This document shows, in pieces, positions 1 to 7,064 of a stretch of DNA of 52,318 bases. Source of the DNA: a virus; the IMG/VR virus record IMGVR_UViG_3300032331_000666, positions 1 through 52,318 of that record. One strand, 5' to 3'. A program made the position numbers and the translations under genes. A model generated the notes under the pieces. The model worked only from the letters and a program-made list of their open reading frames with translations. It was not told where the DNA came from and did no database searches. Numbering within the stretch: the first letter of the stretch is position 1; every line of letters begins with the position of its first letter.

Positions 1-285
1 AGACGATTAGAACGTGATGGGATTCCTACGGGATCTGATCAGTACTGGTCATCTATAGATACCGAGATGCGGAAAAGATTTCCAGAAAAATTTTCTGGCA
101 ATTCATCAGAGACCAAAGACTCTGTTAAGACCAAACCCTCAACGGTCGTAGCGCCTGCTACACGTTCTACATCCCCAAAAAAGATTAGACTGACGCAGAC
201 ACAATTAGCTTTGGCTAAAAAGTTCAAACTTTCTCCAGAGCAATATGCGCTGGAATTAACTAAATTGGAGTCCCAAAATGGCTGA
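1..285 (+). CDS. putative capsid scaffolding protein, C-terminal part (truncated by window edge)
   Basis: The reading frame is open from base 1, so the gene begins outside the window; 94 codons and a stop are visible. The visible part has a YWSSIDTEMRKRFPEKF segment, a low-complexity Ser/Thr/Lys linker, and a C-terminal helix RLTQTQLALAKKFKLSPEQYA. Short 'LTxxQxxLAKKxxLSPEQYA' tails are common in phage scaffolding or capsid-assembly proteins placed just before the capsid gene, as here. The role is inferred from tail motif and position; no enzymatic motif is visible. It overlaps the next gene by 8 bases. Confidence 0.55.
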   Translation, partial: RRLERDGIPTGSDQYWSSIDTEMRKRFPEKFSGNSSETKDSVKTKPSTVVAPATRSTSPKKIRLTQTQLALAKKFKLSPEQYALELTKLESQNG

Positions 286-724
286 AAATAGAATTCCCCG
301 TGAAGTAGATAACCGTCAACAGGATGAGCGCCCTAAACAGTGGCAAGCTCCTGAATTGTTACCAGAACCAGACAAACAAGCTGGCTTTGCGTACAGATGG
401 ATTAGAGTTTCAATGCTGAACTCAGCAGACCCACGCAATCTCAGTTCTAAACTTAGAGAAGGCTGGGAACCTGTTAGAGCAGAAGAGCAACCTAAATTTC
501 AACTGTTAGTTGATCCCGATAGTCGTTATAAAGACAACATTGAGATTGGCGGATTATTACTTTGTAAGACCCCTGTTGAAATGGTCGCACAAAGAACAGA
601 ATATTATGAGAAGCAAACGCAATCTCAAACAGACGCTGTTGATAATAATCTTATGCGTCAAAACGATCCTAGAATGCCTCTCTTTAATGAGCGAAAATCT
701 ACGACTAGTTTTGGCAAAGGTTAA
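278..724 (+). CDS. conserved phage head-region protein, function unknown
   Basis: A 148-residue soluble, charged protein with a central 'GWEPVRAEE' segment and no membrane helix. Its start overlaps the scaffold gene (ATGA-type coupling), so both are probably translated together. Proteins with this GWEPVRAE core sit beside capsid genes in many uncultured aquatic phages. That suggests a head-assembly or minor virion role, but the sequence gives no biochemical function. Confidence 0.6.
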   Translation: MAENRIPREVDNRQQDERPKQWQAPELLPEPDKQAGFAYRWIRVSMLNSADPRNLSSKLREGWEPVRAEEQPKFQLLVDPDSRYKDNIEIGGLLLCKTPVEMVAQRTEYYEKQTQSQTDAVDNNLMRQNDPRMPLFNERKSTTSFGKG

Positions 725-750
725 TTTTATTAATTTAAGGAGTTTTAAAT

Positions 751-1374
751 ATGGCTTATCCAACCATTGATAAACCCTATGGCTTTAAACCGATTCAACG
801 TTATGATGGTATTCCATACGCTGGCGCTACTTTACAGTATCCAATCAGCGGATCTTACAATACTGCAATTTATAACGGTGCTTCAGTTAAACTCGTAGCG
901 GGCGGTACAATAGAGTTATCTGGTGCTACAACTACAGGTACAATTATTGGCGTGGTAACTGGTTTTCAATATACCAATTCATCAGGTCAAACAGTTCAAG
1001 CTCAATACTATCCAGGTACTAGCGTAACTAACGCTATTGCTTATGTAGTGGTTGATGCTTCAGCTTCATTCAAAGTAGCAGTAACAACATCTGGCACAGC
1101 TGGCACAGTAACATATGCTAATGCAACTATCTTAGGTACTAACGTAGCTGAGATCCAAAACGGTACAGGTTCTACAACAACAGGCGATTCACAAGCATCT
1201 ATTGTTAAACCTGCTAACGGTGCTGGTGATACAACTACACTCCCATGGAGAGTTGTTGGTCTAGTTCCAGATACTGCATACTACGTTTCAACTACTTTAG
1301 TTTATCCTGAAGTAATTGTGAAGATTAACAACCCACAGTTGACTGCCCTTACAGGCACAACTTACACAGCTTAA
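751..1374 (+). CDS. putative head decoration / minor capsid protein
   Basis: A 207-residue protein rich in Thr, Ala, Ser and Gly with alternating beta-type sequence and almost no charged helices. It begins TIDKPYGFKPIQRYDG and lies directly before the major capsid gene, preceded by an AAGGAG site. Small beta-rich proteins in this position usually coat or stabilise the capsid, so decoration protein is my inference. A structural but non-capsid role is the main alternative. Confidence 0.6.
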   Translation: MAYPTIDKPYGFKPIQRYDGIPYAGATLQYPISGSYNTAIYNGASVKLVAGGTIELSGATTTGTIIGVVTGFQYTNSSGQTVQAQYYPGTSVTNAIAYVVVDASASFKVAVTTSGTAGTVTYANATILGTNVAEIQNGTGSTTTGDSQASIVKPANGAGDTTTLPWRVVGLVPDTAYYVSTTLVYPEVIVKINNPQLTALTGTTYTA

Positions 1375-1389
1375 CTAGGAGAATAAAAC

Positions 1390-2298
1390 ATGGCTATTTC
1401 ACGTGCACAGCTCCTTAAAGAGCTATTACCAGGACTTAATGCGCTATTCGGTTTAGAATATGCAACTTACGGTCAAGAACACAAAGAAATCTACGAAACA
1501 GAGACTTCTGAGCGTTCATTTGAAGAAGAAACAAAACTTTCAGGCTTTTCAGCAGCACCAGTTAAAAACGAAGGCACAGCCATCGCTTATGACAATGCTC
1601 AAGAAGCTTGGACAGCACGATACAATCACGAAACTATCTCCCTTGGCTTCAGCTTAACTGAAGAAGCTATTGAAGATAACTTATATGATTCATTATCTGC
1701 TCGTTACACAAAGGCTTTAGCAAGAGCTATGGCTTACACAAAACAAGTGAAGGCTGCTGCAGTTATTAATAACGGCTTCAGTTCTTCATACACAGGTGGT
1801 GATGGTGTTGCGTTATTCAGCACTGCTCATCCACTTGTTTCAGGTGGCGTTAATAGTAACACTCCAGCTACAGCAGCTGACTTGAACGAAACTTCATTGG
1901 AAAATGCAGTTATTCAAATCGCAGCTTGGACTGATGAGCGTGGTCTATTAATTGCAGCTAAACCTAAAAAACTTATCGTTCCACCAGCATTGCAATTCGT
2001 TGCAACTCGCTTATTGGAAACTGAGTTACGTGTTGGTACTGCTGACAATGATATCAATGCTATTAAGAACAATGGCTCTATCCCAGAAGGTTATACAATT
2101 AACCACTTCTTGACAGACGCTAATGGTTGGTACTTAACAACTGACGTTCCTAATGGTATGAAACACTTTGTTCGTACTCCATTAAGTAATTCAATGGACG
2201 GTGACTTTGACACAGGTAACGTACGTTATAAATCACGTGAACGTTATTCATTCGGTTGGTCAGATCCGTTAGGTATGTTCGGTTCACCAGGTGCTTAA
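1390..2298 (+). CDS. major capsid protein (HK97-fold type)
   Basis: A 302-residue protein. The segment HETISLGFSLTEEAIEDNLY (about residues 85-104), followed by SARYTKALARAMAYTKQVKAA, is typical of Mu gpT-like/HK97-fold major capsid proteins of aquatic phages. The C-terminus ends in SFGWSDPLGMFGSPGA. It has an AGGAG site and is followed at once by a strong intrinsic terminator, as expected for a very highly expressed late gene. About 300 residues is normal for the family. Confidence 0.88.
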   Translation: MAISRAQLLKELLPGLNALFGLEYATYGQEHKEIYETETSERSFEEETKLSGFSAAPVKNEGTAIAYDNAQEAWTARYNHETISLGFSLTEEAIEDNLYDSLSARYTKALARAMAYTKQVKAAAVINNGFSSSYTGGDGVALFSTAHPLVSGGVNSNTPATAADLNETSLENAVIQIAAWTDERGLLIAAKPKKLIVPPALQFVATRLLETELRVGTADNDINAIKNNGSIPEGYTINHFLTDANGWYLTTDVPNGMKHFVRTPLSNSMDGDFDTGNVRYKSRERYSFGWSDPLGMFGSPGA

Positions 2299-2318
2299 TT
2301 AAGCATTTGATGATGGAA

Positions 2319-2344
2319 AAGGCTCTCTTCGGAGGGCCTTTTTT
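2319..2344 (+). terminator. intrinsic terminator after the capsid gene
   Basis: AAGGCTCTC (2319-2327) pairs with GAGGGCCTT (2332-2340), with one G-T wobble, across a TTCG tetraloop, followed by a run of T. The C(UUCG)G cap makes this an unusually stable hairpin. Confidence 0.88.
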
Positions 2345-2406
2345 ATTTGCCAGTAAGCGTGAAAATACTACCGTTTACAGGCAAAAGTATTGTAAAATAA
2401 ACATAT

Positions 2407-2463
2407 CCAGGAACTACCTGGTTTATTAGACTGTCCTGGCAGACGCATATAAGACTAATAAAC
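2407..2463 (+). promoter_or_regulatory. structured leader upstream of the next virion gene
   Basis: Two dyads lie in the 145-base gap after the capsid terminator. CCAGG (2407-2411) and CCTGG (2417-2421) flank AACTA. GTTTATTAG (2421-2429) and CTAATAAAC (2455-2463) form a perfect 9-base inverted repeat around a 25-base interior. A second CCTGG at 2435-2439 could compete for the first CCAGG. A weak -10-like TATAAG lies at 2448. This may be a promoter/leader or a cis-acting RNA; neither is proven. Confidence 0.4.
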
Positions 2464-2489
2464 TTAACTTTATATGAAGGAAAATTATT

Positions 2490-2963
2490 ATGTCATCAAC
2501 AACCTTTTCGGGTCCAGTGACCTCTACAGCTGGTTTTATTACTGGCACAGGCGTTAATTCAACAGTTACAGCATCAACATTAACAGTAACAGCATCTGCA
2601 TACAATGGTCAAACAATCAACCTAAGCCGTGCAGCTGGTATCACAGTTACTCTTCCAGCAGCTACAGGTTCAAACGCTGTTTACAGATTTGAAGTTGCAA
2701 CATCTGTTACATCTAACAGTTACAAAATTCAAGTAGCTAACTCAACAGACGTTATGAATGGCTTCTCATCAGTTGCTGGTACTACAGGTACTGTATTCAG
2801 CACTCTTCCAGCTTCAGATACAATCACAATGAATGGTTCTACAACAGGTGGTTTAATTGGTTCATACGTTCAAATAACTGACCTTGCAACTGGTTATTAT
2901 TTAGTACAAGGATCTTTAGTAGGTTCTGGTACACCAGCTACACCATTTAGCGCAGCTGTTTAA
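2490..2963 (+). CDS. putative capsid decoration / head fibre protein
   Basis: A 157-residue Ser/Thr/Gly/Ala-rich protein with a continuous beta-strand pattern. The N-terminal FSGPVTSTAGF motif recurs in aquatic phage virion proteins that attach to a capsid or tail surface. There are no membrane segments or catalytic motifs. It is a single-gene unit between two hairpins (capsid terminator and 2973-2989), so its expression level may be set independently of its neighbours. Confidence 0.6.
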   Translation: MSSTTFSGPVTSTAGFITGTGVNSTVTASTLTVTASAYNGQTINLSRAAGITVTLPAATGSNAVYRFEVATSVTSNSYKIQVANSTDVMNGFSSVAGTTGTVFSTLPASDTITMNGSTTGGLIGSYVQITDLATGYYLVQGSLVGSGTPATPFSAAV

Positions 2964-2972
2964 TTAATCACT

Positions 2973-2993
2973 GGGGGCACTTAGCCCCCTTTA
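2973..2993 (+). terminator. GC-rich hairpin, probable weak terminator
   Basis: GGGGGC (2973-2978) pairs with GCCCCC (2984-2989) around ACTTA, followed only by TTTATAA. The stem is strong but the T tract is short, so termination may be partial. Confidence 0.6.
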
Positions 2994-3012
2994 TAACCCA
3001 AGGAGATTAATT

Positions 3013-3525
3013 ATGGCAATGCAATATGATGTAAAACAAGGTCACATAGATCAAAGCGGCTATCTAGTAAAATTTGCAACTAGAGTTAAAGGCGTGTCAT
3101 ATGTAGGCACGGCTACTGCTGGATTTGTAGTTTTATTTGATACATTAACAACGCCAGTTTCATCTAGTGTTACTTATGGCAGATCTGGTACAACTGTAAC
3201 TGTAACTAAAGTAGCTCATGGATTAAGTACAGGAGATAAAATTGGTATTCATTTTGAATCTGGTACAGGTGGTGCAGCAACTGATGGTAACTACACAATA
3301 ACCAGATTAACTGCAGATACATTTACGCTTACAGATATTAATACTGGAACAATTACTGCATCACCAACAGCAGTATATTCTACAAAATGGCTATTAACTT
3401 ATAATTCTTCTGCAGCTGATACATATAATAATGCTCCAATTATCCCAGGCGAAGGTGTGCGTGTAGATAATGGCGTTTATGCTTATATGGTTAACATAGA
3501 AGCTACTCAAATATTTTACGGATAA
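3013..3525 (+). CDS. virion structural protein with embedded beta domain
   Basis: A 170-residue beta-rich protein. The central part (about residues 60-115) has the pattern VTVTKVAHGLSTGDKIGI, then DGNYTITRLTADTFTLT. This small beta domain ('aHGLxxGDxv ... YxVTxxxxxTFTL') is found inserted in many phage tail and capsid surface proteins. The same fold recurs in the nozzle protein at 23015-25234. The location suggests a capsid accessory protein. The start follows AAGGAG. Confidence 0.6.
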   Translation: MAMQYDVKQGHIDQSGYLVKFATRVKGVSYVGTATAGFVVLFDTLTTPVSSSVTYGRSGTTVTVTKVAHGLSTGDKIGIHFESGTGGAATDGNYTITRLTADTFTLTDINTGTITASPTAVYSTKWLLTYNSSAADTYNNAPIIPGEGVRVDNGVYAYMVNIEATQIFYG

Positions 3526-3528
3526 TAT

Positions 3529-3750
3529 ATGAGCGCAGAACGTGAAGTTATAGAACACGGTGTAGAAATTAAACATATACAATCAGATGTGGATAGTATT
3601 ATGGAAGATATGGAACAGCTAAAAGCTCGTCTTGATAGTATTGAAAAAACACTAGAAGAGATTAAAGGTGGCTGGAAAGTATTTATTGCTATCGCTACTG
3701 TTATTTCAGGCGTTATAAGCTGGATGGTAACTCACTGGTTAGGTAAATAA
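3529..3750 (+). CDS. XhlA-like coiled-coil membrane protein, possible holin partner
   Basis: The 73 residues comprise a charged coiled coil (about 1-48, with heptads such as IMEDMEQLKARLDSIEKTLEEI) and one C-terminal membrane segment (about 50-70, VFIAIATVISGVISWMVTHW). This matches the layout of XhlA/haemolysin-type phage proteins of about 70-90 residues, which assist holins in lysis. It lies far from the main lysis cassette at 21683-23015. The assignment rests on architecture and not on conserved residues. The stop abuts the next start. Confidence 0.55.
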   Translation: MSAEREVIEHGVEIKHIQSDVDSIMEDMEQLKARLDSIEKTLEEIKGGWKVFIAIATVISGVISWMVTHWLGK

Positions 3751-4136
3751 TGCCAAGCAAATCTAAAGCACAACATAAACTTATGAATGCAGTAGCTCAT
3801 AACGCTAAGTTTGCTAAAAAGGTTGGTATCCCTCAATCAGTAGGTAAAGATTTTGCAGAAGCTGATAAAGGTAAGAAGTTTAAAAAAGGTGGTGTATCAT
3901 TAGCTGTTGGACGTGGTGAGAAATTGCCAGTATCTAAAGGTGCTGGATTAACTGCCAAAGGCCGTGCTAAATATAACGCTGCTACAGGATCAAATTTAAA
4001 AGCTCCACAACCAGAAGGCGGTGCTCGCAAGAGATCTTTCTGTGCAAGAATGTCTGGAATGCCTGGACCTATGAAAGATGAAAAAGGCAGGCCTACTAGA
4101 AAAGCAGCTTCTCTTAAACGATGGAAATGTAACTAA
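3750..4136 (+). CDS. small basic DUF6321-like protein
   Basis: A 128-residue protein rich in Lys, Gly and Ala. It starts SKAQHKLMNAVAHNAKFAKK. The second half has LTAKGRAKYNAATGSNLKAPQPEGG, RKRSFCARMSGM and a KRWKCN end. The 'SFCARM ... RKWKC' tail is what I recall for DUF6321 proteins of aquatic phages; function is unknown. The strong positive charge suits nucleic-acid contact or packing inside the virion, which is inference. Confidence 0.6.
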   Translation: MPSKSKAQHKLMNAVAHNAKFAKKVGIPQSVGKDFAEADKGKKFKKGGVSLAVGRGEKLPVSKGAGLTAKGRAKYNAATGSNLKAPQPEGGARKRSFCARMSGMPGPMKDEKGRPTRKAASLKRWKCN

Positions 4137-4145
4137 GGAATTAAT

Positions 4146-4535
4146 ATGAAAAAGAAATCAACCAATCCAAGAATGGCTATGATGATGGGACGTGCAATGA
4201 GACGACCAGCACTAGCTGCAAGCCCAGCAGTAGCTCAACCAGCTATTAATCCAATGGCTGCTATGGCTGCTCCAACAATGCCAACTATGAAAAAAGGTGG
4301 AAAAACTATGAAATCAGATATGAAAGAAGATACAAAAATGGACATGGCTCAAGACAAAGCTATGATCAAAAAAGCTATGAAGCAACATGATATGCAAGAA
4401 CACAAAGGTGGTAAAGGCACTAAGTTATCCCTTAAATCAGGCGGTAAATGTTACGCTTCTGGTGGCAAAGCATCTCAATTAGCAAAAGCTAATGGCATTG
4501 CTGTTCGTGGTAAAACTCGTGGAAAGATTATTTAA
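4146..4535 (+). CDS. Met/Lys/Gly-rich small protein with KGGK and RGKTRGK motifs
   Basis: The 129 residues form a Met-rich N-terminal half (NPMAAMAAPTMPTMKKGGK), a charged helical middle, and an end with repeated GGK (KGGKGTK, SGGKCYASGGKAS) and ANGIAVRGKTRGKII. Similar 'DG/NGxAxRGKTRG' tails end the next protein and open the one at 6533. No known catalytic motif is present. The position between connector genes suggests a virion or assembly role. It starts 9 bases after the previous stop with AAGGA. Confidence 0.5.
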   Translation: MKKKSTNPRMAMMMGRAMRRPALAASPAVAQPAINPMAAMAAPTMPTMKKGGKTMKSDMKEDTKMDMAQDKAMIKKAMKQHDMQEHKGGKGTKLSLKSGGKCYASGGKASQLAKANGIAVRGKTRGKII

Positions 4536-4537
4536 TC

Positions 4538-4810
4538 ATGGCAGATAAAGACAAAGCCCCCACACAAGCTGACTATGATAAAGCTTGGGAAGATGTAAAG
4601 AAAAATCCCAAATCAGCCCCTAAGTTTATTGATGGTATGCCTCCTAAAGAAACTCCTGACATTAAAAAAGGTTTATTAGAAGGATTAAAAGGCTATTCAC
4701 CAAGCAAAGAAGTTAAAAAGTTTGATGATAATTATAAACAAGGTGGCAAAGTATCTTCAGCCTCTAAACGTGCAGATGGTTGCGCCATTCGTGGAAAGAC
4801 AAGAGCATAA
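4538..4810 (+). CDS. small Lys-rich protein with C-terminal RGKTR motif
   Basis: A 90-residue hydrophilic protein. The N-terminal region is acidic and helical (QADYDKAWEDVKKNPKSAPKF), followed by YKQGGKVSSASKRADGCAIRGKTRA. The tail repeats the GGK plus ADGxAxRGKTR signature of its upstream neighbour, so the two may share an ancestral C-terminal module. Function unknown. It ends with TAATG overlap into the next gene. Confidence 0.5.
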   Translation: MADKDKAPTQADYDKAWEDVKKNPKSAPKFIDGMPPKETPDIKKGLLEGLKGYSPSKEVKKFDDNYKQGGKVSSASKRADGCAIRGKTRA

Positions 4811-5058
4811 TGAGAACTTCTCGTGGTATGGGCGATATTGCACCATCTAAAATGCCTAAAGGTAAAAAGAAAGCCCGTAGAGATGATACGGACTTTACTC
4901 AATACGCTAAAGGTGGCAAGGTCGGCCTCTATGCCAATATTCACGCTAAGAAGGCACGTATAGCTCAAGGTTCTGGTGAGAAGATGCGTAAGCCTGGCTC
5001 TAAAGGTGCGCCAACCGCAAAACAATTCAAACAAGCTGCTAAAACAGCTAAGAAATAG
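4810..5058 (+). CDS. conserved small basic phage protein
   Basis: The start is taken at 4810, where ATG overlaps the preceding TAA, giving 82 residues; an upstream in-frame ATG at 4780 lies inside the previous gene. Key segments are TQYAKGGKVGLYANIHAKKA and KMRKPGSKGAPTAKQFKQ. The 'GLxANIHAKxxRIxxGSGExMRxPGSKGAP' sequence is conserved among aquatic phages and always sits with virion genes. It is highly basic and its function is not established. Confidence 0.65.
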   Translation: MRTSRGMGDIAPSKMPKGKKKARRDDTDFTQYAKGGKVGLYANIHAKKARIAQGSGEKMRKPGSKGAPTAKQFKQAAKTAKK

Positions 5059-5066
5059 GGGTATAT

Positions 5067-5132
5067 ATGATTAAGAAATTTGTGAAAAAACTTATCAAGA
5101 AGCTTAAGAATTTGCGTATTCTGCAAAAATAG
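5067..5132 (+). CDS. 21-residue cationic amphipathic peptide
   Basis: A tiny frame with a good GGGG site, in the gap between two virion genes. It encodes MIKKFVKKLIKKLKNLRIL plus QK. Lys/Arg occurs at nine positions and Ile/Leu/Phe/Val at nine, arranged so that hydrophobic residues (2,5,6,9,10,13,16,18,19) fall on one helical face. That is the pattern of membrane-active peptides. Phage-encoded cationic peptides that disrupt outer membranes are known (for example gp28 of phage phiKT). Membrane activity here is inference, and the frame could also be non-functional. Confidence 0.5.
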   Translation: MIKKFVKKLIKKLKNLRILQK

Positions 5133-5139
5133 GTAAACA

Positions 5140-6087
5140 ATGGCCTCAACTACAGGAACCACCCTATTTAATCTAAACATGAATGACCTCATTGAAGAGG
5201 CATTTGAGCGCTGTGGTTTAGAGTTAAGATCAGGTTACGATTTTAGAACTGCTAGACGATCACTTAATCTATTAACAATTGAGTGGGCTAATCGTGGTAT
5301 TAACCTTTGGACAATTGAAGAAGGTCAAATACAAATGGCTACAGGCCAGATTACCTATGCTCTTCCAGTAGATACTATTGATTTATTAAGTATGATTACT
5401 AGAACTGGTAATGGTGGACCTAACCAACAAGACATTAATATTAATCGTATATCAGAAGATACTTATTCTACGATTCCAAATAAATTAGCTACAGGCCGTC
5501 CTATCCAAGTATGGATTAATAGACAGTCTGGTATGTCTAACACAAGCACTGTATATCTAGCAGCTTCTATTAGCTCTACAGACACTACTATTACATTAAG
5601 CACCGTATCAGGTATTGCAGCGGCTGGGTTTATTCAAATAGATAATGAAATTATTTACTATCCAAATGTAGATAGCACAAACAATCAATTATTAAATTGT
5701 GCTCGTGGTCAAAACAATACAACAGCAGCAGCTCATGTAGCTACTACAACACCACGCAACTACATTACTATACAAAACTTACCAAGCGTCAATGTATGGC
5801 CTAGCCCTAACTCTCCTGGCAATCAGTATACGTTTGTATATTGGAGAATGCGTAGAGTACAAGATGCTGGCACTGGCGTAACAGTTAATGATATTCCATT
5901 TAGATTCTTACCATGTATGGTAGCTGGATTAGCTTATTACTTAGCTATTAAATCCCCTGCAGTAGATCCTAATAGAGTAGCATTCTTACAGTCTGACTAT
6001 GAAAAACAATGGGATCTAGCATCTCAAGAGGACAGAGAAAAGGCACCAATTAGATTTGTGCCTAGAAATATGTCTTATATAAGGTAA
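5140..6087 (+). CDS. head-tail connector, P22 gp4-like (putative)
   Basis: A 315-residue protein. The N-terminus (LNMNDLIEEAFERCGLELRS, then ARRSLNLLTIEWANRGINLW) is the typical start of gp4-like tail accessory/head-completion proteins in aquatic phages. An inserted beta domain (about residues 140-205) has the DTTITLSTVSGIAAAGFIQI...CARGQNNTTAAAH pattern. A helical C-terminus ends the protein. Position between capsid and adaptor genes agrees. A generic neck protein is the alternative. Confidence 0.62.
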   Translation: MASTTGTTLFNLNMNDLIEEAFERCGLELRSGYDFRTARRSLNLLTIEWANRGINLWTIEEGQIQMATGQITYALPVDTIDLLSMITRTGNGGPNQQDININRISEDTYSTIPNKLATGRPIQVWINRQSGMSNTSTVYLAASISSTDTTITLSTVSGIAAAGFIQIDNEIIYYPNVDSTNNQLLNCARGQNNTTAAAHVATTTPRNYITIQNLPSVNVWPSPNSPGNQYTFVYWRMRRVQDAGTGVTVNDIPFRFLPCMVAGLAYYLAIKSPAVDPNRVAFLQSDYEKQWDLASQEDREKAPIRFVPRNMSYIR

Positions 6088-6089
6088 TT

Positions 6090-6518
6090 ATGGCTACCAA
6101 GTATTCAAGCGGTAAACACTCCATTGCCGAATGTGATCGTTGTGGTCAACGCTATAAGCTTTCAGAATTAAGAAAACTTATACTTAAAACAAAACAAATT
6201 AGCGTTAAGGTTTGTCCAGAATGCTGGGAACCAGATCAACCACAGTTATTATTAGGTATGTATCCTGTGAATGATCCACAAGCAGTTCGTGAACCAAGAC
6301 CAGATGTATCCTATCAAATATCTGGTAATACAGGTTTACAAATTGGATTAAATAATTCTAACAATATTCAAGATAATGGTTACCCTCAAGATGGTAGCCG
6401 TCAAATTGAATGGGGTTGGAATCCAGTAGGTGGAGCAAGTTACTTTGATACTTTATTAACGCCTAACCACCTTATAAGTAATGTTATAATAGGCGATGTA
6501 ACAATTGTCACAACTTAA
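6090..6518 (+). CDS. zinc-ribbon virion-region protein
   Basis: A 142-residue protein. Two CxxC pairs, CDRCG (about residues 15-19) and CPECW (about 42-46), flank a basic helix and should bind one zinc ion. They are followed by EPDQPQLLLGMYPVNDPQAVREPRPD, a sequence conserved in this protein type. It sits between connector and adaptor genes, overlapping neither. It may be a small structural or assembly factor; no enzymatic residues are seen. Confidence 0.65.
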   Translation: MATKYSSGKHSIAECDRCGQRYKLSELRKLILKTKQISVKVCPECWEPDQPQLLLGMYPVNDPQAVREPRPDVSYQISGNTGLQIGLNNSNNIQDNGYPQDGSRQIEWGWNPVGGASYFDTLLTPNHLISNVIIGDVTIVTT

Positions 6519-6532
6519 TTAGGAGAAATAAA

Positions 6533-6727
6533 ATGGCATTTCGTAAAGCAGCTGATGGTATTACTAAACAAGGTAAAACTAAAGGCAAAAATCTAGGTGA
6601 TTCAGGACCAATAGCTGGTATTCAATCTGGTAAAGGTTCTAAGGGTGCTTCTTCAGTAACTTCATTATCTATGAAGAAACTTGGACGCAATTTAGCAAGA
6701 GCAATGAATCAAAAAAAAGGTAAATAA
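6533..6727 (+). CDS. small basic protein with N-terminal ADGITKQGKTKGK motif
   Basis: The 64 residues are mostly Lys, Gly and Ser. The N-terminus, MAFRKAADGITKQGKTKGK, repeats the 'ADGxxxxGKTxGK' signature found at the C-termini of the proteins at 4146 and 4538. AGGAG precedes the start. Function unknown; probably a virion-associated basic protein. Confidence 0.5.
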   Translation: MAFRKAADGITKQGKTKGKNLGDSGPIAGIQSGKGSKGASSVTSLSMKKLGRNLARAMNQKKGK

Positions 6728-6729
6728 TC

Positions 6730-7062
6730 ATGACTACAGAACGCAAAGTTCCAGTGACACCAGCAGAATCTTATCCTTTAGGTAATGCTAAAGAGAATAA
6801 AGATGCTAGTGCATATACTGGATTTAAATATCCATCTGGCGGTGGTGATGACATTGGTGTTTATAAACAACCTATGGATAATCCAAATGGCACAGAGCAA
6901 AATGCAGTAGCTATGCCTGGCAACGGAATAGATAGAATGAACATTTCTGTTGGTGGCGTAAGCAAAGGTAACTATGCAGAAGTAAACCCATATGGCGTTA
7001 AAGAAATGCGTGGTTATGGTGCAGCTACTAAAGGTCGTAAGATTAGCGGTAAACAAGGCTAG
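6730..7062 (+). CDS. conserved hypothetical virion-region protein
   Basis: A 110-residue hydrophilic, Gly/Asn-rich, low-helix protein ending in YGVKEMRGYGAATKGRKISGK. There is no domain I can name. It lies two bases after the previous stop and two bases before the adaptor start, so it belongs to the same translational unit. Homologous-looking small proteins with an 'MRGxGAATKGxK' end accompany adaptor genes in aquatic phages, which suggests a head-tail role. Confidence 0.5.
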   Translation: MTTERKVPVTPAESYPLGNAKENKDASAYTGFKYPSGGGDDIGVYKQPMDNPNGTEQNAVAMPGNGIDRMNISVGGVSKGNYAEVNPYGVKEMRGYGAATKGRKISGKQG

Positions 7063-7064
7063 TA

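Noticed and set aside
4780-4810. Upstream ATG extending the small basic gene at 4810
   Set aside because: The extra ten residues (MRHSWKDKSI) lie inside the previous gene out of frame, and the ATG overlapping the previous stop fits the coupling pattern.
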